This document shows positions 10,025 through 21,040 of a DNA stretch of 64,000 bases, one piece after another. Every line of letters starts with the position of its first letter. Within the stretch, counting starts at the first letter, position 1. Position numbers and translations under genes: made by a program. Below the pieces are notes generated by a model, which had not been told where the DNA came from, did no database searches, and saw nothing but the letters and a program-made list of their open reading frames with translations. Origin of the DNA: Brachypterus glaber (taxonomy: Eukaryota; Arthropoda; Insecta; Coleoptera; Kateretidae). The stretch spans positions 54,047,365 through 54,111,364 of the forward strand of contig OY294047.1 of assembly GCA_958510825.1 (NCBI GenBank), written 5' to 3'.

Positions 10025-12173
10025 ATTACAGTTACTAATCGTTATTTCTATTATTAAAAAAAGTTAAACAATATGGGATAGGGGACAGCCTAGTATTTAT
10101 TCATTTGATTTATTTGAACTTTTTCGATCAATGTATTAAAGATATAAGTTTGTTTACTGAAATTATTGTTGAAACTATTCTAATAAAATTTCAGGGTCGC
10201 TAGATTTCCTTGGTCTGATGATTTTCAATAAATAATTTTTAATTTGTCTTAACAAATATATTTCAGAAAATTACTTATTATCTCGCTTATAATAATATAT
10301 TATAAATCTATATAATATTTTATTACATTTTAATTAATAATAATATTAATATTATTCTCGATTTTTACAAGAACGTTTTTTTCATTCGAATAACAAAAAG
10401 ATAACAAACAAACAAGTTTTTACCTATGGTCAGTTTCTATTGGACACTGGATTTTCTGTTTAAAAAAATTACGTTTTATTTCTTACTTCGGCATCAAAGG
10501 TGATAAAGTATTGCATCCAGCTCCCATTGTCAATAAAAATATTTCTTACCTTTATTCCTGCAATATCTCTGTCTGACAGACAGTGTCTGTCTGTCTCTAT
10601 AGATCTTTTTTCTATGGATGTTTTTTGATCTTATTTCAAACGGTTTCTTGTAGGTATATTGTTTCTTGTTTAAAAAGGGAATACTTGCTTACCTGAATAA
10701 TAATTATTATTTAAAGTATTATTAATTTGAACCATTTCGCCTCAATCATTATTTATATTGATAAAAAATCTAAAACAGAAAATAAAATTAAAATGTTCTT
10801 ATCAGGCGCACCTATCTCTAGATGCGCTGGTAAGGTATTGCGTTTAAAATAATACTTATCTGCTATATCTTCTTTACCTAACTAATATTATTAGTCAATA
10901 CCTTACCAAAGTTTAAAAATTTTGCCTAAATAAAGAATTTTTAATAAAATTCTTGATAAATCGTTAAAATAATTAAAAAAGAACGAAAAATTGAATAAAA
11001 GTTAACTTCTAACGTTTCTGGATCTGATCTGATCCCGTTTTCAGAGAAAATTATTAGTTTTTGAAAGAATTTTTGCCATATTTGGCTTTATTAATCAAAA
11101 TATGACAAATATCAAAATATGTCATTTATTTATTTATTTGTAATATACTACAAAGTCATTTCGAGGTAATTGAAACAAAGACACCTGTAACAATAAAAAG
11201 GTGTAGAGAAATTAATTTTGAAAAGGCGTTTTTGTTGAAAAAGTATAGAGAAGTTAATTTGAAAAAAACTTTTTTATTGAAAATTAATTATTATTTTGAG
11301 CAACTTTATTAAAAAAAAGTAAAGTCAGAGGCCAGCCTCAGAATCTAAAAAGAAGAGGTTATCAACTACACGTATGCTTTTCTTTGATATGTGATACTAA
11401 CTTTTGAATTTGACTGGAAACCTTCCAGCGAAAAGGTCAAAGCCTTCACAATTTTTAATTTTAACAATCAAAATACAAAATCAAAATAAAAAAATCTATA
11501 TCAAATAGTTTATTTAGAAAATAATCGCGGAAATAGATGAAATAATAATAACAAGCCATAAAAATATATAATGCTTCGAATTTCATTATATAATATTAAA
11601 ATTTTGGTTTTCAATAATTTAGTATTTAATTTTTCGTCCTCGAACCGTGATATTTCACCTTTAAATTATTTTTTTGCACAACCAAGACTAAAACCTAATT
11701 TTACGCTTTCATTTTCGGGACTAAACTTGCCGTTTTTCTCCCAAGGGAATAAAGATCACGGCAACCTTGATAATATTAAAATATTATACTTACTATGTGC
11801 TTTGCTGGTTCAAAAATTAGGTTTGGTGGTGTTTTGAAATAAATTAGCGATTCAAACCAATTTATTTGATTTAAACAAAGAAAACCTTTAAAAATAACAT
11901 TGTTATAACAATTTATACATAACTCAAAATTTATCATCTTCGTCCATTTTTTTGACGTTTGTGTCAACCATATTAAAAAACAATTGAAATCGCGATAGCC
12001 ATGAAACTGACTTTTCGCAATTTACAGGCATCTTGATTAAATTACGAAAATAAAACAACCGATTTTAGACGCGTGGTTTTTAATTTTAATTTTATCTACC
12101 TACCTAAATTATGTTTGGTCCTGCAAAAAATAGTGTATATACCTTAGGACTAAACTTGGCTGTTTTAGTCCCT
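9054..12173. other. AT-rich, gene-free tract
   Basis: No supportable gene. It holds small hairpins (9565-9612 on AGATTTTTATTGATCTC), a CTAAA tail (9993-10025), a GACAGACAGTGTCTGTCTGTC patch near 10575, and long A/T runs. Several short open frames here have no recognisable protein content. Confidence 0.5.
9993..10025 (+). repeat. (CTAAA)n tail, possible LINE 3' end
   Basis: AATAAA followed by five CTAAA units, the same ending as at 1015-1049. Probably the 3' microsatellite tail of a truncated non-LTR retrotransposon. Confidence 0.45.
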
Positions 12174-12480
12174 TGCAAAAAATTACACAGAAAAAAGTTT
12201 GGAACAAAAAACTGATAAGGCCCCCCGTTTCGCGCACCCCTGGTTAAAATAAGTCCATGAAAATAACATACGAAGATATGCCTTATTAAGATTAGTTGAC
12301 ATGCAAAACCTCGTTGCTATATCTCAAAAGGTTCCCGAGTTATTAAATAAAACCGAATTTTTTAGCAACTTTTAAAGGAGCTTAGCTCTCTTACGGCGCA
12401 TTTGTAGACATATGTTTATAGGAACTTTTTGTCATATTTTATGATGTAGAATCACCCTATTTCAAATACACCGTGTATAG
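12174..12480. mobile_element. Family C element, copy 2
   Basis: Matches 55338-55662 from TTACACAGAAAAAAGTTTGG through CGCGCACCCCTGG, CAAAACCTCGTTGCTATATC and GACATATGTTTATAGGAAC to TTTCAAATACACCGTGTAT. It is uninterrupted, and so documents the empty site for the nested palindrome in copy 1. Confidence 0.75.
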
Positions 12481-12858
12481 TATAAACTATTCTAGCACTG
12501 TGAATAGTATAATAATGATAAAGCACGCTTGAAATTGTTTATTTAGTTTAATGTTAAATTATATACTTTTACTTATTAATGTTTAATAAACGGAGCTTAT
12601 GAAGGATTGCTGGTGATCGGTAATTTTTTTTTTTAAGTTTACTTCCCTGTTTCTAATTAGAAAATGTTATTGATTTTATATTTAATACGTTGTAATAAAT
12701 TATTTAAAATAAAATATTTACTATAAAAGTTGTAATTTTAGATTAAAGAAAGTTGTGATTTTTGACCCACTAAAGTTCGCTACGGCCCTGACGACACATC
12801 ATTGAACTTGGGTTAGGTCAGGCTTAGGCATGTTCGACTAAAATTCAATAGTTCTAGG

Positions 12859-13790
12859 CAGGCTTGGACTGGCCAGGTCGGCTAGTCGGCGATCGCCGAG
12901 GGCCCCCGGTTCAAGGGGGCCCCGAAGGGGCCCCAAATAAAGTGGTTATATTTTCTATTACTCAGGTTTTTTTTAACTACACTATAAATAGTGCATTTGT
13001 GTTTCATCTGTACGTGTCTTTAAGAATATAAGGAGCCACAAACCGGCAACGCTGTTGTCAACACAGCCTGTTGATAATTTATAAACTAAAAAGGCTAAAA
13101 AGGTTTAATTACTTTTTTTATTTTATTTATTAAATTTCGTATTTTGTAATTTGTGAGGTAATTTGTATATTGCGTGCTTAAGTAGACCAGAGACCTTTAA
13201 ATTCATAAAAATTTTGGCCTGCGGCGCTAGATCTTTCTTACATTTTGGTGTAATTTGAAATTATAAAACTAATATTAAATATAAAAGTTTGTAAAAAAAT
13301 TGTTTGTGGCGCTAGGGCTTTCTTACGTTTTCTTTTTTACAGATTGTAGAACTTTTTAAAATAGACCATCAAGTTTTTAAAAATTTTCGCCTTTGGCAAT
13401 AGGCTTTTTTACGTTTTTCTCTATTTATGATTGTAGAACTTAAGCGTATAAGTCTGCGGCACTAGGGCTTTCTTACTTTTTTTATTTTGTACAATATAAA
13501 CGTGAAATTCGTAAAAATGTTCTTGCATCAACGTTGTAAACATTTTCGCCGGCAACGCTAGGGCGTTCTTTCTTTCTTTATTTAAGTTTCTTAAACTTAA
13601 ACCGAAAATTTGTAAAAATTTCCGCTTGTGGTGCGAGAGTTTCTTGCATTTTTGTTAAATTTTAAATTATGTTTTTCGTAATCAACGGTGCAAAAAATGG
13701 CACTATTACCGTGCCCCGGACCCCCTCTTGGTAAGGGGGCCCCTCTTTAGTCTCTAGCCGAGGGCCCCCAAAGGAGCCAGTCCGGGCCTG
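12859..13790. mobile_element. hAT-type non-autonomous element with 8-bp TSD
   Basis: The 932-bp element is flanked by the direct repeat GTTCTAGG (12851-12858 and 13791-13798). TIRs are CAGGCTTGGACTGGCC and the complement of GGAGCCAGTCCGGGCCTG; CAGG-type ends with an 8-bp duplication are the hAT hallmark. Subterminal regions are GC-rich (GAGGGCCCCC). The AT-rich interior has about six degenerate copies of a ~65-92-bp unit marked by GGCGCTAGGGCTTTCTTAC (near 13222, 13307, 13392, 13457, 13549, 13627). No transposase ORF. Confidence 0.85.
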
Positions 13791-14190
13791 GTTCTAGGTA
13801 CTGCTAAGGTGTGATTTCAATGTGATTTTTTCGTTCTACGTGCCTTACCGCCCATGAGAATAACTGTACCAACCATGATGTGGTACCAGTAATGTTCTGT
13901 TCAATACTTTTGAGCTAGTTGCAATTTTGAAGTAGGTAACAATGATTTTCTAAAAACTTACTAAAAAGTGGTAAAAATTTTACGTGGTTTTACCAGGATT
14001 CAATAAATTTTACTTGATAACTACTACAAGTCATAAAAGGTTAAACTAGGTAGTTTACCCGGAAAAAGTTTTTGTAAGATCATACATAATTATGTCTAAT
14101 TTTACCTAAAATTATTAGTTATGAATTTTTATTAAATAAAAAAATAAAATACTTATATTTTAAATCTTGAAGATTTTATAACATTTTTTT

Positions 14191-14430
14191 AGGGTTATTT
14201 GTGATAAACACTCGGAAATGAAGCAAATAAAAACTTTATTGCATTACATAATCATGCCAACGTTTCACCTAATATTTAGGCTTCTTCAGGGCTAAATATT
14301 AGGTGAAACGTTGGCATGATTATGTCATGCAATAAAGTTTTTATTTTCTTCATTTCCGAGTGTTTATCACAAATAACCCCAAATAAATTTCAAGAAGCAT
14401 CCTGTAGGAAATATTATGATTTTATAATAT
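14191..14430. mobile_element. Palindromic element with hammerhead-like centre
   Basis: Arms run from AGGGTTATTTGTGATAAACA through GCATGACATAATCATGCC to a central loop at 14281-14291. The right side continues into AAATTTCAAGAAGCATCCTG, also present in reverse at 45731-45759, so the full element is longer than the palindrome. A one-arm relative is at 45759-45860. Confidence 0.75.
14256..14292 (-). ncRNA. Hammerhead-like ribozyme motif (degenerate)
   Basis: The minus strand reads CTGAAGA, one extra A, a 6-bp stem II (GCCTAA/TTAGGT including one G-U) with an ATA loop, then GAAACGTT. A palindromic ACGT would form stem III in a dimer and U would be position 17. Stem I is only 3 bp (GCC/GGC). The extra A after CTGAAGA and the weak stem I make activity doubtful. 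Confidence 0.45.
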
Positions 14431-15326
14431 TTAAAAGCATAGATAGTATTTCAAGGGGGTCTCGGCCCCACTATTACGAGTCCAGGAGGGGCCCTAAATT
14501 AGATTGAAACTGAGGTGATGTGTGGGATAAAATTTGAATTAAAAAATTAGATAATTTTTGAAACAGATAGGTATTTTTTAAATTTCTGTGCAGTCCAGTC
14601 TGATGTCCAGTTTTGTAAAATTTTTGAATCACTGAATGAGAAAAATAAAAGGAAAATCCGCGATAGTTTCTGGTCGACCCGCGACTCTAGGGTCAGATTA
14701 GAAACGTTCGCGCTTCGAACATGAATCAACAACCTCTAAACAAAAGCCACTCAACCTTGCGATCGGCCATCTCCGCCACAGCTTTCGGTCATTTTCGCTT
14801 AAGTTTTCATGCATTTTACATTTCCGTTCGTTTGAAGAAAACTGTATGTTTTTTACTTTTCCCATACTTTAGGCACCGAGTACGCAAACCTAGGTTTGCG
14901 TCAAGGTATACACCTACTAGTTTTCCTACGACTTAAAACCTAAACATCATAAAAGGCAAAAATTGTCTTAAAATTAGTTTTAGACCGCTGTCATGGCAAC
15001 GGGTGCAACATGAAGACTAACTAACTTACCCCCCAATCCCCCCACCCCTAAAATTTAAAAAAAATCCATTTTTTACCCACATGAGATAATTTCAAACTAA
15101 AATTAGGTTACATATAATAAAATTTTAAAATAAATTTTACATCCCCCTTATCTCCCCATCACCCCCGATACGCGTATAAGGCAAAGTTTACTCCCAACCT
15201 ACCTACCCCTAAAATTAAAAAAAAAAATACCTTTTTAGCCACGTCTTTTAAGATGTGTCATCAAAATTTCTGTCAGTCAATCATAAACAAATATACATGT
15301 AAGGATTATCATTAAATAATACACAG
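14431..15326. other. Gene-free tract
   Basis: AT-rich with a slightly GC-richer patch at 14650-14900. 14870-15010 (CACCGAGTACGC, TAAAACCTAAACATCATAAA, GTCATGGCAACGGGTG) resembles 42346-42580, so an old shared repeat lies here. No gene. Confidence 0.4.
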
Positions 15327-15549
15327 GGCCGGCCTTTGCATTTCGGCGCCCTGAAGCAAGCTTCTGGTTCGGCGCCCCTATTTGAAAAAATGTTTGAATC
15401 CTACAAAATTTTGACGACTAAAAAAAGAAAAATAAATTAATAGTAAAAAAATATTTTTAAGAACAAGCTTTTATTTAAGTGCACTAAAAAGAAGAAAATA
15501 AACTTTCAAGTAAATCAAACCCATCATTTTGTTACATTATACAATTTTA

Positions 15550-16456
15550 TAGAGGAAAGTCGCCTAATTTCGGATACCATTTACAATGTATTCAATATTT
15601 AATACTCGGTATTACTTTTTGATATTTTTTTTATATAACCAGATACAACTTATTATAGCGAACCACGATTTATTATAAAAGCAATTTTATTACAGTTTAT
15701 TTTTTCCAAAAAACACGGTTAAAAAAAATCAGCGCATTTTTGTGCACTTGAAAAAGGGCTCTCAATTTCGGACATATCCGAAAAAATTTTTTCAAGAGTA
15801 GATCTGGATCCCATTGCTTATGTTTCTTGTTATTCCTTCACATTTAAGACGTAATTTAATCATAAAGCGATTTTCTACGAAATACTATAGGAACTATAAT
15901 TTTAGATTCCCAATTTCGAATATCTTAGTATCTTAGGTAATTTTCGTTTTTTCAAAATTGTTTATCTTAGTTTGTTGTATCATTATAAAAATAATAATTA
16001 ATGGTTGGTTATCCTGAATAATAATTACCTTGCGGATATCCGAAATTGGGAATCAAATGCACAAAAATGGTCTATCCGAAATTAGGCAACTTTCTGCTTT
16101 ATAGATTAGAAATTTGTAGAATGTTTACGTTTTCAAATTGCTTAATTATGAATAGTGGATCAACTTAACTAACATCATAACTTACCCAAGACAGAATCAC
16201 GAACTTTTATAACGATTATTTATAAAATAAACAAGCATAATAATGCAACTGAGCAGAAAACTGCCATTTGCAATATAAACGATTTGTGCTGCCATTTAAA
16301 GGGGAGAAGCTCTACCGTTATCATATTACAGGACGGATTTAGTTTGACTTTTGGCTTCACATAAAAGTAGGTTTCTGTTTACCTTTGCAGACAGTATCTT
16401 AAATACACTACTATCCGAAATTTGGAAACCATCCGAAATTAGGCGCATTTCCTCTA
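15550..16456 (+). mobile_element. Family E MITE, copy 1
   Basis: Ends TAGAGGAAAGTCGCCTAATT and AATTAGGCGCATTTCCTCTA are inverted repeats. Internal inverted blocks include TATCCGAAATT. A shorter copy on the other strand is at 50022-50609. No coding content. Confidence 0.8.
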
Positions 16457-16639
16457 TATATAAAAGCTTGTCGCGAGATTTTCCTGAGTAAATTTCTTTT
16501 ATAAAAACTCTCGCGACAAGCTTTTATATCGTATAAAATTGTATTATGTAACAAAATGATGGGTTTGATTTACATGTACTTGAAAGTTTATTTTTTTTTA
16601 GTTTACTTAAAGATTCAAGATTCAAGATATTTTATTCGT

Positions 16640-17300
16640 GTAGTATACATTAAAAATAAACCATAGAAAAAATGTTATCTCTCCAAAATATAAATTTATT
16701 GTCTATTAAACAAACATTAAAGCGACAATTGTTTCGACTTTTTTAACATAAAGTCATTTTCAAGCTACAAATAATGAAAAATTAGGTTGAAAATGGTACA
16801 ATTCCTTTTAGAAAAACTTACTTTTTAAATTTATAAACAAAATAACTTGAGTACACATTATTAGAAATGTCATACTGACCTTAACTCTATTATTTTTATA
16901 AAATCTTAAAAATTTAAACAAAAAGAAAACTACAATAAGTTAAAATAAAATAAATTAATGAAATCTAAAATTTTAAATTGAATAAAAATCTGGGACATCT
17001 ATCATAAAATAATCCAAACTATACTTCAAACAGACTAAAGGAATTATCTTTAAATTGCAAAAAAGGTAGATAAATATAAAAAAAGGAAAAAGATTAATTT
17101 ATATTTAACTTGGTAATTGGAATAAAATTGAAGAGGTGGCAGCAAATTCACATCAAAAACTCAAAAACAAACCAAAAAGGGAACAAATTTTTGGAAAAGT
17201 TTTTAAACAAAAATATTTACTTCAAAGATTAATGCTCTGTAAGGGGACAATAAATTTATATTTTGGAGAGATAACATTTTTTCTATGGTTTATTTAAATC
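16640..17300. mobile_element. Inverted-repeat insertion inside the composite
   Basis: Arms AAACCATAGAAAAAATGTTA with TCTCTCCAAAATATAAATTT match their complements at 17245-17300. It separates the two halves of the composite's right arm. Confidence 0.7.
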
Positions 17301-17583
17301 AACTCCAATATGAGTAAGGATCAAGAATTTTTTAATTTTTTTTAATTACATTAAAAATGTTTTACACATGTCATTTTGTAATAAATATAAATAAATAATA
17401 TAAATAAAAATAAATAAATAAAAACTTGTTCTTAAAAATGTTTTTTTACTATTAATTTATTTTGTTTTAAACCGTTTTTTTATTACTTGGTGTAAAAAAC
17501 CGTAAAATAATACAGTTTTTTCACTACTCAATTTTTTAGCAGTATTTTTTGTTTTGCAGGATTGCAAATACAGCTTTTTTTCC

Positions 17584-18387
17584 TAGTGCCGCAGTCACAG
17601 CCGCTTAGGATCCACCATGGCGCGCACAGCCTGCTTAGCTAAACTTGAGTAAGTTAGTGTTAAGCTCGGCGTGCGCAACAACTTGAAATTTCAGCGCCAA
17701 CACAGGATCGCTGCGAAAAAACACCGTTATTCATTTGTTTTTACGAATTCAACGCGGTCGCGAGTGCCGGATTTCGAAAATCCTGAAAAAAAACAACGCG
17801 CGTTATTTGAATGAAAATCGTACAGTGACATTTTTATGAATGTTTTCGCGAAAAACTAATTTGTGACAAAAATTTTTGTGACACTCTTGCAAAACTGAAA
17901 TAAAAAGCAATTAATAAAAATACTTTTTTGACTGTGACTTTTAAAAAAGTTAAAAAAAAACGTTTTTAATTTTTGAATGAAAATGTAACAGTGAAAATCT
18001 CGTATGACACTCTTGTGAAAAGTGAAATAAAAAACATGGAACATCGTCGGGTTTACTTATTGACTGTTTACAAGGATTTTTTGTGATACATTTGACGAAA
18101 AAAAAATTGTGACAATTTACTTTTTTGTGTAATTCTAAAATTTACTGGCGTGCGCGTGAATAAAAAAAAGTGTGACAATATTTTTTGTGTTATTTTGGAT
18201 ACAGCAATAAATACTTCAAATTTGACCCATTTCAAAGGATTACGTTCAAAATAATAATGTGATGTCAGTGAATTTTTCAAGTGTTGTGATTTTTTTATGA
18301 TTCTAGTGATTTAATTTACTTTTGTGACATTTTGGATTATTTCTACATTTTTTGGATTTATTTCTTCTTCTATGGAATGGATTTAAG
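17584..18387 (+). other. Candidate 5' exon and promoter of an unidentified gene
   Basis: 17584-17810 is dense in CpG against a CpG-poor background (GGCGCGCACAG, GCTCGGCGTGCGC, CGCGGTCGCG). It is followed by ~570 bp with many scattered GTGA/GTGAC and GTGAAAA motifs, a composition often seen in insect 5' UTRs. The stretch ends AAG|GTAAGAT, a near-consensus splice donor at 18387/18388. The last ATG (18377-18379) stays open to the donor and would give Met-Asp-Leu before the intron; the ATG five bases earlier hits TAA. I see no downstream exon in the window. Gene identity is unknown and the transcription start is not determined. Confidence 0.4.
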
Positions 18388-18834
18388 GTAAGATATTTTT
18401 TTTATTTTTTATACACTTTTTATTTTTTTTATAAGTCACGGTTCTCTAAAAATAAACCCTTTAAAATTTAAAACGGCTGTGGATAAAGTATAGTATTCTT
18501 CTCGCGTATAATAGCTAATAATTATTCGGGTGATTAGGCCACTCATCTATCGGCTCGTGTCCCAAAATTCACTCTCAATGATTAATAGCACTTTTTTACG
18601 CTCATTGAATAATATACTATTATTAAGGTTCTAATTAGTATTAAGCATACATTTGGGTTTATTAACGTCTACATTACAACACTAGTACTTTTTAAGGATA
18701 TGAACCCGAATGCTTTTGTTTTTCCATTTTGACAGTACTTTTTCTATTGTCAAATAAATATCAGTGCAGACCTGCAAGCACTTCCATACATCCATTAACC
18801 TGCTAACTTTGAATTTGTGATGCAATAAACGAAT
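18388..18834. other. Gene-free tract after the candidate donor
   Basis: T-rich sequence directly after GTAAGAT, then AT-rich single-copy-looking sequence. It would be intronic if the candidate exon is real. Confidence 0.35.
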
Positions 18835-18983
18835 ATATCGATGGCCTAGCGTGCAAAGGTGCTAAGTACCGGATGGCCTAGCGTAAAAATGTGCTAAGTA
18901 CCGTAATCGTTGCCGGTACTTAGCACGTTTTTACGCTAGGCCATCCGGTACTTAGCACCTTTGTACGCTAGGCCATCGATATA
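18835..18983. mobile_element. 149-bp palindrome made of a twice-repeated unit per arm
   Basis: Each arm contains two tandem copies of a ~34-bp unit (GATGGCCTAGCGT, a short A-run, GTGCTAAGTACCG), so the unit occurs four times, two in each orientation, around a short TAATCGTTGC centre. Ends are TATCGATGGCC and GGCCATCGATA. Arms differ at only about two positions. Confidence 0.85.
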
Positions 18984-19088
18984 GGATTACGTATGTGCTT
19001 TAGGCATTCTTGATTAGTGTATAAAAGTACGGGGTATAAGTATTTTAAAATGAAATTTTAAAATAACTCCCGTATGCGCGCAATATTA

Positions 19089-19421
19089 TTTATCCAATAC
19101 ATACAGATAATAAGACAATTACCAGCTTTATTTTAAATAGATAAACTCAATAATAACCCCCGCGTGGCTTTTACTTTATTGAGTGGATAGTTATTTATTT
19201 TACTCACTCAACTGTCACTTGTCAAATTATTTTCTTGTAAATGTCATTGAAATTTTTAATAAAAATATGAATTCCTAAGCTATTTATTGGATAAAACCTT
19301 GTATGGCATTCATGGGTAAACCAATATTGCCCTCTCGAAAATTAACCTGCTTGACTGACGCCAGGTTAATTTTCTCATGGGCAATATCTTACTTTACCCA
19401 CTAGGACCATAAATAACTATT
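19089..19421 (+). mobile_element. Family B element, copy 3
   Basis: Near-complete, from TTTATCCAATACATACAGAT to CCATAAATAACTATT. The terminal hairpin is intact: ATTGCCCTCTCGAAAATTAA pairs with AGGTTAATTTTCTCATGGGC across a GCTTGACTGACGCC loop. 19422-20277 is otherwise AT-rich with no gene. Confidence 0.9.
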
Positions 19422-20277
19422 ATTAAAATAATAATTAAATTTAATTGACAACTTCTTACTATAATTTAATATTTTTTATTATTATTATTATAGAGAATTA
19501 ATTAAAATAGATTTTACTCTCGCTTTTTAAAAACTTTCTTTAATTCTATTTATTATTTAACGTATTAAGCTTATACGCATCATTAAAAAGTTTGTCTATA
19601 TTTTTTAATTAACCAAAGCTTCCCAGTTTTATGGAAAAGCACATACTCTTTTTTTAACAGAGTACTTGCTTAAGGATTACTCCATTCAGCAGTGATTTTC
19701 AGGCGGAGTGACCATACTCGCTCAGCAACTCTCTTACAAGCAGTTCTTTAGTAAAGCCCCCCATCAGAAAACCCCCCGGTTCTTATAGGTGGATTTTTCT
19801 AAAGTAGTGGCTGGTGAAAACTATGTTCTTCTAAAAAATGCAAACTATGCAAACACTGTGTAAACTATGTAAACACAGATGTGTGTACGTCTAGTCACTC
19901 TGTTTGGAAAAACCCACCGCTAAAACCTATCAAAAACTCAATGGATACCAAAATTCCCGCCTCTGATAATAAAACATTTGTCAAAAATCAACAGAATTAT
20001 AATACTATAATAATACATATGTATATGTAGTAAACATATAAATTTTTCGTTTTACCACTTTCTCCCTCGAACAGCAGTTTGTAAGCGAAAGTCGTAATAT
20101 CCAAAAAATTCTTTCATTTAAATTTTACTTAAATTTAAAACTTATAGACCGTGTCGATTATAGTGGGCCATGAGAAAACACAAATTTGATTCAAACGGTG
20201 CAGTGAAAAAATGCATGCATTAGAATTCTAAGATATAAAAAATTACGATACAGGGGAATTCAAAAAGAGGTTACAAA

Positions 20278-20496
20278 ATTATAACCCTTAACCCGCGACC
20301 ACGGTCTTTCAGACCGATACGAATTTTAAAGCGATGTAACTTACGCAAAAGTTGGGTTTGATTCAGAATCGGGATCCGATTTTATTCAGACATGAACCTG
20401 AATTCACCTGAATCCATAAAAAAATTGATTCATTTCATGTTGGCCTTACAAATTTTTCAATATTTGAGGCAAATCTCGTCGCGGGTTAAGGGTTGA
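20278..20496. mobile_element. Probable piggyBac-type MITE
   Basis: Ends AACCCTTAACCCGCGAC and GTCGCGGGTTAAGGGTT are perfect inverted repeats of 17 bp. TTAA lies within both ends next to CCCGCGAC, so TTAA may be the target duplication, as for piggyBac-type elements. The outer ACCC/GGGT match is then coincidental or part of an older repeat. Confidence 0.55.
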
Positions 20497-20609
20497 AATT
20501 TTTTATTCTTTGCTCTTAAAACTACCGCATTTTTTGGTTCCTATGTTTGATACTCACGAAATAATCTCTTTAACTGCAGTTTCTGGAAAACGCTTGGCCC
20601 TACGGTGTT

Positions 20610-20950
20610 ACATAAAGGATATCTTTTTATGTATTTTTAATTAGGGAATCATATTTTACTGAGGAGAAAATATCAAAAAAACTAGAGACAAAAAAGTTTG
20701 GGCAGAAAAATAAAAACTGCCCCGCATTATGAACGCCCCTGGCTAAAGTTACCATATAAAAATTGAATAGGAAGATTGCCTATAAAGCTAATTATTTTTT
20801 TTTGCTTTAGTTTTCAGGGTTCCAGATATATTTAACAAAAAATTTTAAACGCACCATTAGCTCCGCAAGGGCGAATTTTTGGAACTATCTTTATAGGTAC
20901 TTTTATTATATCTTTGGGTGTAGAATCATCCCTTTAATTAATAACTTAAA
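20610..20950. repeat. Diverged family C relative
   Basis: Keeps AAAAAAGTTTGGGCAGAAAA, GAACGCCCCTGGCTAAA, a CAGGGTTCCAGATATA block, TTAGCTCCGCAAGGG and GTGTAGAATCATCCCTTTAA in the same order as family C, but much diverged. Confidence 0.5.
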
Positions 20951-21040
20951 AAAGTCCCTGTATTGATATAATAGCAGAAATTGCCAAAAAGTTGTGTGTG
21001 TTACCCAAATGCTAAGTTTCCCCAAATGGTAATGTTACAC

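Larger units (their letters stand above)
15327..17583. mobile_element. Composite nested inverted-repeat element
   Basis: Starts CAGGGCCGGCCTTTGC followed by GGCGCCCTGAAGCAAG and GGCGCCCC, a TIR-like GC-rich end. Inverted arms then follow in pieces: 15424-15478 pairs with 17400-17466 (AAGAACAAGCTTTT / AAAACTTGTTCTT), and 15478-15549 pairs with 16525-16610 (AAACCCATCATTTTGTTACA). Their separation is explained by two insertions, family E (15550-16456) and an inverted repeat at about 16640-17300. 16460-16530 forms a hairpin on AAAGCTTGTCGCGAGA. No matching GC-rich right end was found. Confidence 0.65.
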
